Source of the DNA: Gemmobacter sp034519525
Lineage (GTDB): Bacteria > Pseudomonadota > Alphaproteobacteria > Rhodobacterales > Rhodobacteraceae
DNA: 64,000 nucleotides
Reading direction: 5' to 3'
Assembly: GCA_034519525.1 (NCBI GenBank)
Contig: JAXHOJ010000015.1
Coordinates: forward strand, 1-64,000
A program made the position numbers and the translations under genes. Shown piece after piece: positions 60,932-64,000 of this stretch (position 1 is its first letter; the number at the start of each line of letters is the position of its first letter). Under the pieces are notes generated by a model. It was not told the DNA's origin. It made no database searches and was given only the letters and a program-made list of their open reading frames with translations.

Positions 60932-61945
60932 ATGAGCTATTATCGCCCCATTCCGATGGCCGATCCGGCCCGCCCCGCCGATGCCCTGCCGCTGGCCGGG
61001 GGCTGGCTGTGGTTTGACCGGGTCGAGGTGCTGGCGCGCGATGCCGCGCCGCGCCTGATGGCCGCCGCCGATCTGCCACCCGAGGTGAAGGCCCGGCTGA
61101 CCGCGCCGCGTGCCGCGCTGGCGGGGCTTGCGCTGGATCGTCCGCGGCTGATGGGCATCCTGAATGTCACGCCCGACAGTTTCTCGGATGGGGGGCAGTT
61201 TCTGGCGCCGGAGGCTGCGGTGGCGCAGGGGCGGCTGATGGCGGGGGCGGGGGCCGAAATCATCGACGTGGGCGGCGAAAGCACCCGGCCAGGCGCCGCC
61301 GAGGTGGCCGTGGCTGACGAAATCGCCCGCACAGCCCCGGTGATTGCTGCGCTGCGGGCCGGGGGGATCGACACGGCGATTTCCATCGACACGCGCAAGG
61401 GGGCGGTGGCGCAGGCGGCTCTGGCGGCGGGGGCGGATATCGTCAACGATGTATCGGCCTTTACCTATGATCCGGGGCTGAAGGATGTGACGGCACAGGC
61501 CGGGGCGCCCTTGTGCCTGATGCACGCGCAGGGCACGCCGCAGGACATGCAGCTGGACCCGCGCTATGACGATGTTCTGCTGGATGTCTACGATTTCCTG
61601 GCCGCCAAGCTGGCCGAGGCGGAGGCGGCGGGTATCCCGCGCGACCGGATCATGGTTGATCCGGGGATCGGCTTTGGCAAGACGCTGGAACATAACCTGA
61701 CGCTGATCCGGGGGCTTTCGCTGTTTCATGGTCTGGGCTGCCCCATTCTGCTGGGCGTCAGCCGCAAGAAATTCATCGGGACCATCGGGGGTGAGGCCGA
61801 GGCCAGCCGCCGGGCGCCCGGTTCTGTGGCCGTGGCACTGGCCGGGGTGGCGCAGGGGGCGCAGGTGCTGCGCGTGCATGACATATGGGAAACGCGGCAG
61901 GCGCTGAGCCTCTGGCGTTCCGTAACTGTGGGGGGCCGGGGATGA
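60932..61945 (+). CDS. folP: Dihydropteroate synthase
   Basis: Joins hydroxymethyl-dihydropterin diphosphate with p-aminobenzoate; the sulfonamide target. The 337-residue protein has a family-specific N-terminal extension (about 68 residues, MSYYRPIPMADPARP), then GILNVTPDSFSDGG, DVGGESTRPGA, DIVNDVSAFTYD, DPGIGFGKTLEHNL and GVSRKKFIG. It overlaps glmM by four bases (ATGA). The folP-glmM order is common in proteobacteria. Confidence 0.95.
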   Translation: MSYYRPIPMADPARPADALPLAGGWLWFDRVEVLARDAAPRLMAAADLPPEVKARLTAPRAALAGLALDRPRLMGILNVTPDSFSDGGQFLAPEAAVAQGRLMAGAGAEIIDVGGESTRPGAAEVAVADEIARTAPVIAALRAGGIDTAISIDTRKGAVAQAALAAGADIVNDVSAFTYDPGLKDVTAQAGAPLCLMHAQGTPQDMQLDPRYDDVLLDVYDFLAAKLAEAEAAGIPRDRIMVDPGIGFGKTLEHNLTLIRGLSLFHGLGCPILLGVSRKKFIGTIGGEAEASRRAPGSVAVALAGVAQGAQVLRVHDIWETRQALSLWRSVTVGGRG

Positions 61946-63288
61946 CCCGCAAGCTTTTTGGCACTGATGGCGTTCGTGGCCGGGCCAATACCTATCCGAT
62001 GACCGCCGAAATGGCGCTGCGTCTGGGCGCTGCTGCCGGGCGCTATTTCCGCCGCGATGGCGGGGGCGGGGCGCATCGGGTGGTGATCGGCAAGGATACC
62101 CGGCTGTCGGGCTATATGCTGGAAACCGCGCTGACGGCGGGGCTGACCTCCACCGGCATGAATGTGCTGCTGCTGGGGCCGGTGCCGACGCCGGCGGTGG
62201 GGTTTCTGACGAAATCCATGCGGGCCGATCTGGGGGTGATGATTTCCGCCAGCCACAACCCGCATCATGACAATGGCATCAAGTTCTTCGGCCCCGATGG
62301 CTTCAAGCTGAGCGATGAGGCCGAGGCCGAGATCGAGGCCATTCTGGCGGAAGACATCATCCCGGCGCAGCCGCAGAACATCGGCCGCGCCAAGCGGATC
62401 GAGGATGGCCGGGGCCGCTATCAGGAATTTGTCAAAACCACATTCCCCGCCGGGCTGCGGCTGGACGGGCTGAAAGTGGTGGTGGATTGCGCCAATGGCG
62501 CCGCCTATCGCGCCGCGCCCGAAGTGTTGTGGGAACTGGGCGCCGAGGTGATCCCGGTTGGGGTGACCCCAAATGGCACCAATATCAATGATCGCTGCGG
62601 ATCGACCTATCCGCAGACCGCCGCCGAGGCGGTGGTGGCGCATGGCGCGCATGTCGGCATCTCGCTGGATGGGGACGCCGACCGGGTGATGATCCTGGAT
62701 CAGAACGGCCAGGTGGCCGATGGCGATCAGATCATGGCGCTGTTCGCGGCCCGCTGGGCCGAAGAGGGGCGGCTGCGCGGCGATACGCTGGTGGCCACCG
62801 TCATGTCGAACCTGGGGCTGGAGCGGTTTCTGCAAGGGCGGGGCCTGCGGCTGGAGCGCACGGCGGTGGGGGATCGCTATGTGGTGGAGCGGATGCGGGC
62901 GGCGGGGTTCAACCTGGGGGGCGAGCAATCGGGCCATATCGTGATGACCGATTATGCCACCACCGGCGACGGGCTGATTGCCGGGTTGCAGTTCCTGGCG
63001 GAAATGGCACGCACCGGCCGCCCGGCATCGGAGCTTATCAAGAGTTTCGAGACCGTGCCGCAGATGTTGAAGAACGTGCGTTTCGCGGCTGGTCGCCAGC
63101 CGCTGGACAATGCCGCCGTCAAGGCCCGCATTGCCGAGGCCGAGGCGCGGCTGTCGGGCAAGGGCCGGGTGCTTATCCGCAAATCCGGCACCGAGCCGCT
63201 GATCCGGGTGATGGCGGAATGTGAGGATGAAGGGCTGATGCGGGCCGAGGTTGACGGGATCGTGGCCGCTGTCGAAGCGGCGGCCTGA
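61942..63288 (+). CDS. glmM: Phosphoglucosamine mutase
   Basis: Converts glucosamine 6-phosphate to glucosamine 1-phosphate for peptidoglycan and lipopolysaccharide. The 448-residue protein has KLFGTDGVRGRANTYPMT, the active-site serine in MISASHNPHHDNGIKFFG, the metal loop SLDGDADRVMILD, GEQSGHIV and RKSGTEPLIRVM. All catalytic motifs are intact. Start is fixed by the family N-terminus and overlap with folP. Confidence 0.96.
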   Translation: MTRKLFGTDGVRGRANTYPMTAEMALRLGAAAGRYFRRDGGGGAHRVVIGKDTRLSGYMLETALTAGLTSTGMNVLLLGPVPTPAVGFLTKSMRADLGVMISASHNPHHDNGIKFFGPDGFKLSDEAEAEIEAILAEDIIPAQPQNIGRAKRIEDGRGRYQEFVKTTFPAGLRLDGLKVVVDCANGAAYRAAPEVLWELGAEVIPVGVTPNGTNINDRCGSTYPQTAAEAVVAHGAHVGISLDGDADRVMILDQNGQVADGDQIMALFAARWAEEGRLRGDTLVATVMSNLGLERFLQGRGLRLERTAVGDRYVVERMRAAGFNLGGEQSGHIVMTDYATTGDGLIAGLQFLAEMARTGRPASELIKSFETVPQMLKNVRFAAGRQPLDNAAVKARIAEAEARLSGKGRVLIRKSGTEPLIRVMAECEDEGLMRAEVDGIVAAVEAAA

Positions 63289-63292
63289 CCGC

Positions 63293-64000
63293 ATGTCACT
63301 GCTTGGCTATATCCGCCCGCATCAGGTTTTGCTGCATATCCCCAAGACCGGCGGCACCTGGCTGGGGGATGTGATCGCGGCCAACCGCCGCTGGCACGAG
63401 CTGCCGCTGGTGCGGCAGCTGTCGCATGGCAACAATCTGGCGCGGGTGGATGAACGCTTTGGCCCGCAGGTGAAGGTGGGATTCGTGTTCCGCGATCCGG
63501 TGGCGCGGCTTCATTCGGCCTTTGACAGTCGCCGCAATTTCTCGCGCCCCACGCGTGATACGCCCTGGACCGAGGCCGAGGCGGCCTGTTTCAACCGCTT
63601 TGCCAGTTTCGATGCCTTTGCCCGGGCCTTTGCCGCGCCAGAAGGCACCGAAGACCGTGACGCCGCAGAGGCCGCCCTGAACGGGGTGGGGCATTTCAAG
63701 CGTGGGCTGGGGTTTTTCTTTGGCGATGCGGCGCGGCTGGCTGCCGCCCGGCCGCGTATCCTGTTCTGTGCCGAAACCCAGAACATGCGGCATCTGCTGC
63801 CCGCCTTTGCCCGCGCCTATGGCATCCGCCCGCTGATCGAGCCGGATACGGCGCGCAGCCATTCCAGCGCCGCCTTCCGCACGGATCTGGGGACAGAGGG
63901 CCGCAGCGCCATCCGTGCCCGGCTGGCCGGGGAATATGCGCTGTATGACCAGTGCCGCCGGATCGAGGCGACGCTGCATGGCGCGGATCTGGCCCGATGA
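63293..64000 (+). CDS. Sulfotransferase-like protein
   Basis: A 235-residue protein with LLHIPKTGGTWLGDVI, the 5'-phosphosulfate-binding motif of PAPS-dependent sulfotransferases, and GFVFRDPVARLHSAF, the usual 3'-phosphate-binding segment (R-x7-S pattern). The rest includes FDAFARAFAAPE and FKRGLGFFFGDA. The acceptor is unknown; bacterial relatives modify polysaccharides or lipids. It starts five bases after glmM, so is probably co-transcribed. The stop codon is the last codon of the window. Confidence 0.85.
   Translation: MSLLGYIRPHQVLLHIPKTGGTWLGDVIAANRRWHELPLVRQLSHGNNLARVDERFGPQVKVGFVFRDPVARLHSAFDSRRNFSRPTRDTPWTEAEAACFNRFASFDAFARAFAAPEGTEDRDAAEAALNGVGHFKRGLGFFFGDAARLAAARPRILFCAETQNMRHLLPAFARAYGIRPLIEPDTARSHSSAAFRTDLGTEGRSAIRARLAGEYALYDQCRRIEATLHGADLAR

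Overview
The window looks like a chromosomal stretch of an alphaproteobacterium of the Rhodobacteraceae (Rhodobacter/Paracoccus/Gemmobacter-like). Evidence is the high G+C (about 65% in a hand-counted flank), the gene neighbourhoods ctaC-ctaB-(small ORF)-ctaG-ctaE-surf1-thrC-M16 peptidase, ribE-ribB-ribH-nusB, glyQ-(small membrane gene)-glyS-PEP-dikinase-like gene, folB-folP-glmM and ptsP-lysC, a SAM-II riboswitch before metZ, an alphaproteobacterial LexA box (GTTC-N7-GTTC) before mmcB, and a tRNA-His with A73 and no encoded G-1. It is mostly core genome, with accessory touches: capsule genes at the left edge, two RTX proteins, an AlkB-like hydroxylase and a sulfotransferase-like gene at the right edge.

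Layout. 1-4.0 kb (minus): group-2-type capsule genes kpsS, an export lipoprotein and a badly broken kpsC. 4.1-9.2 kb: riboflavin genes ribE, ribB (with a zinc-less GTP-cyclohydrolase-like tail), ribH, then nusB, interrupted by a convergent RTX gene. 9.2-12.5 kb: META-domain protein, small membrane protein, DUF481 outer-membrane protein, mmcB with LexA box, small acidic protein, tRNA-His. 12.6-17.0 kb: rhodanese, tex, tldD. 17.2-24.7 kb: aa3 oxidase genes, then thrC, M16 peptidase, acetyltransferase. 24.7-30.1 kb: exported proteins, FAD oxidase, mtnP, GNAT, EcsC-like. 30.2-36.5 kb (minus): ptsP, lysC, bestrophin-like channel, purD. 36.6-43.9 kb: xseA, AlkB-like protein, ftsY, transporter, yciB, GFA protein, GST. 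44.1-50.4 kb: a three-module RTX protein, SAM-II-controlled metZ, folE2, trkH. 50.4-58.9 kb: a pseudoprotease, glyQ, glyS, PPDK-like protein. 59.1-64 kb: SleB hydrolase, folB, folP, glmM, sulfotransferase-like protein.

How the genes connect. FolE2, FolB and FolP are three steps of folate synthesis; RibE, RibB and RibH are three steps of riboflavin synthesis, with GTP cyclohydrolase II needed from elsewhere because the RibB tail lacks the zinc cysteines. LysC, ThrC and MetZ belong to the aspartate family, and the SAM-II leader links MetZ to S-adenosylmethionine; MtnP salvages the by-product of SAM use. CtaB, CtaG, SURF1 and the small CtaF-like protein assemble the oxidase whose subunits II and III are encoded beside them.

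Two cautions. First, several conserved housekeeping genes (lysC, purD, tldD, surf1, the sleB 5' end) and kpsC are broken by single-base slips, often in short homopolymers; this is more likely sequence error than real gene decay. Second, G-rich palindromic elements carrying the core CAAATA(T/C)CC recur in at least seven intergenic regions and look like a dispersed repeat family. The most unusual biological signals are the triple-module RTX protein, the protease-like protein with all three catalytic positions replaced, the FolB fusion, the A+T-rich insert inside glyS, the PPDK-like protein with a degenerate ATP-binding half, and the riboswitch-terminator leader of metZ.
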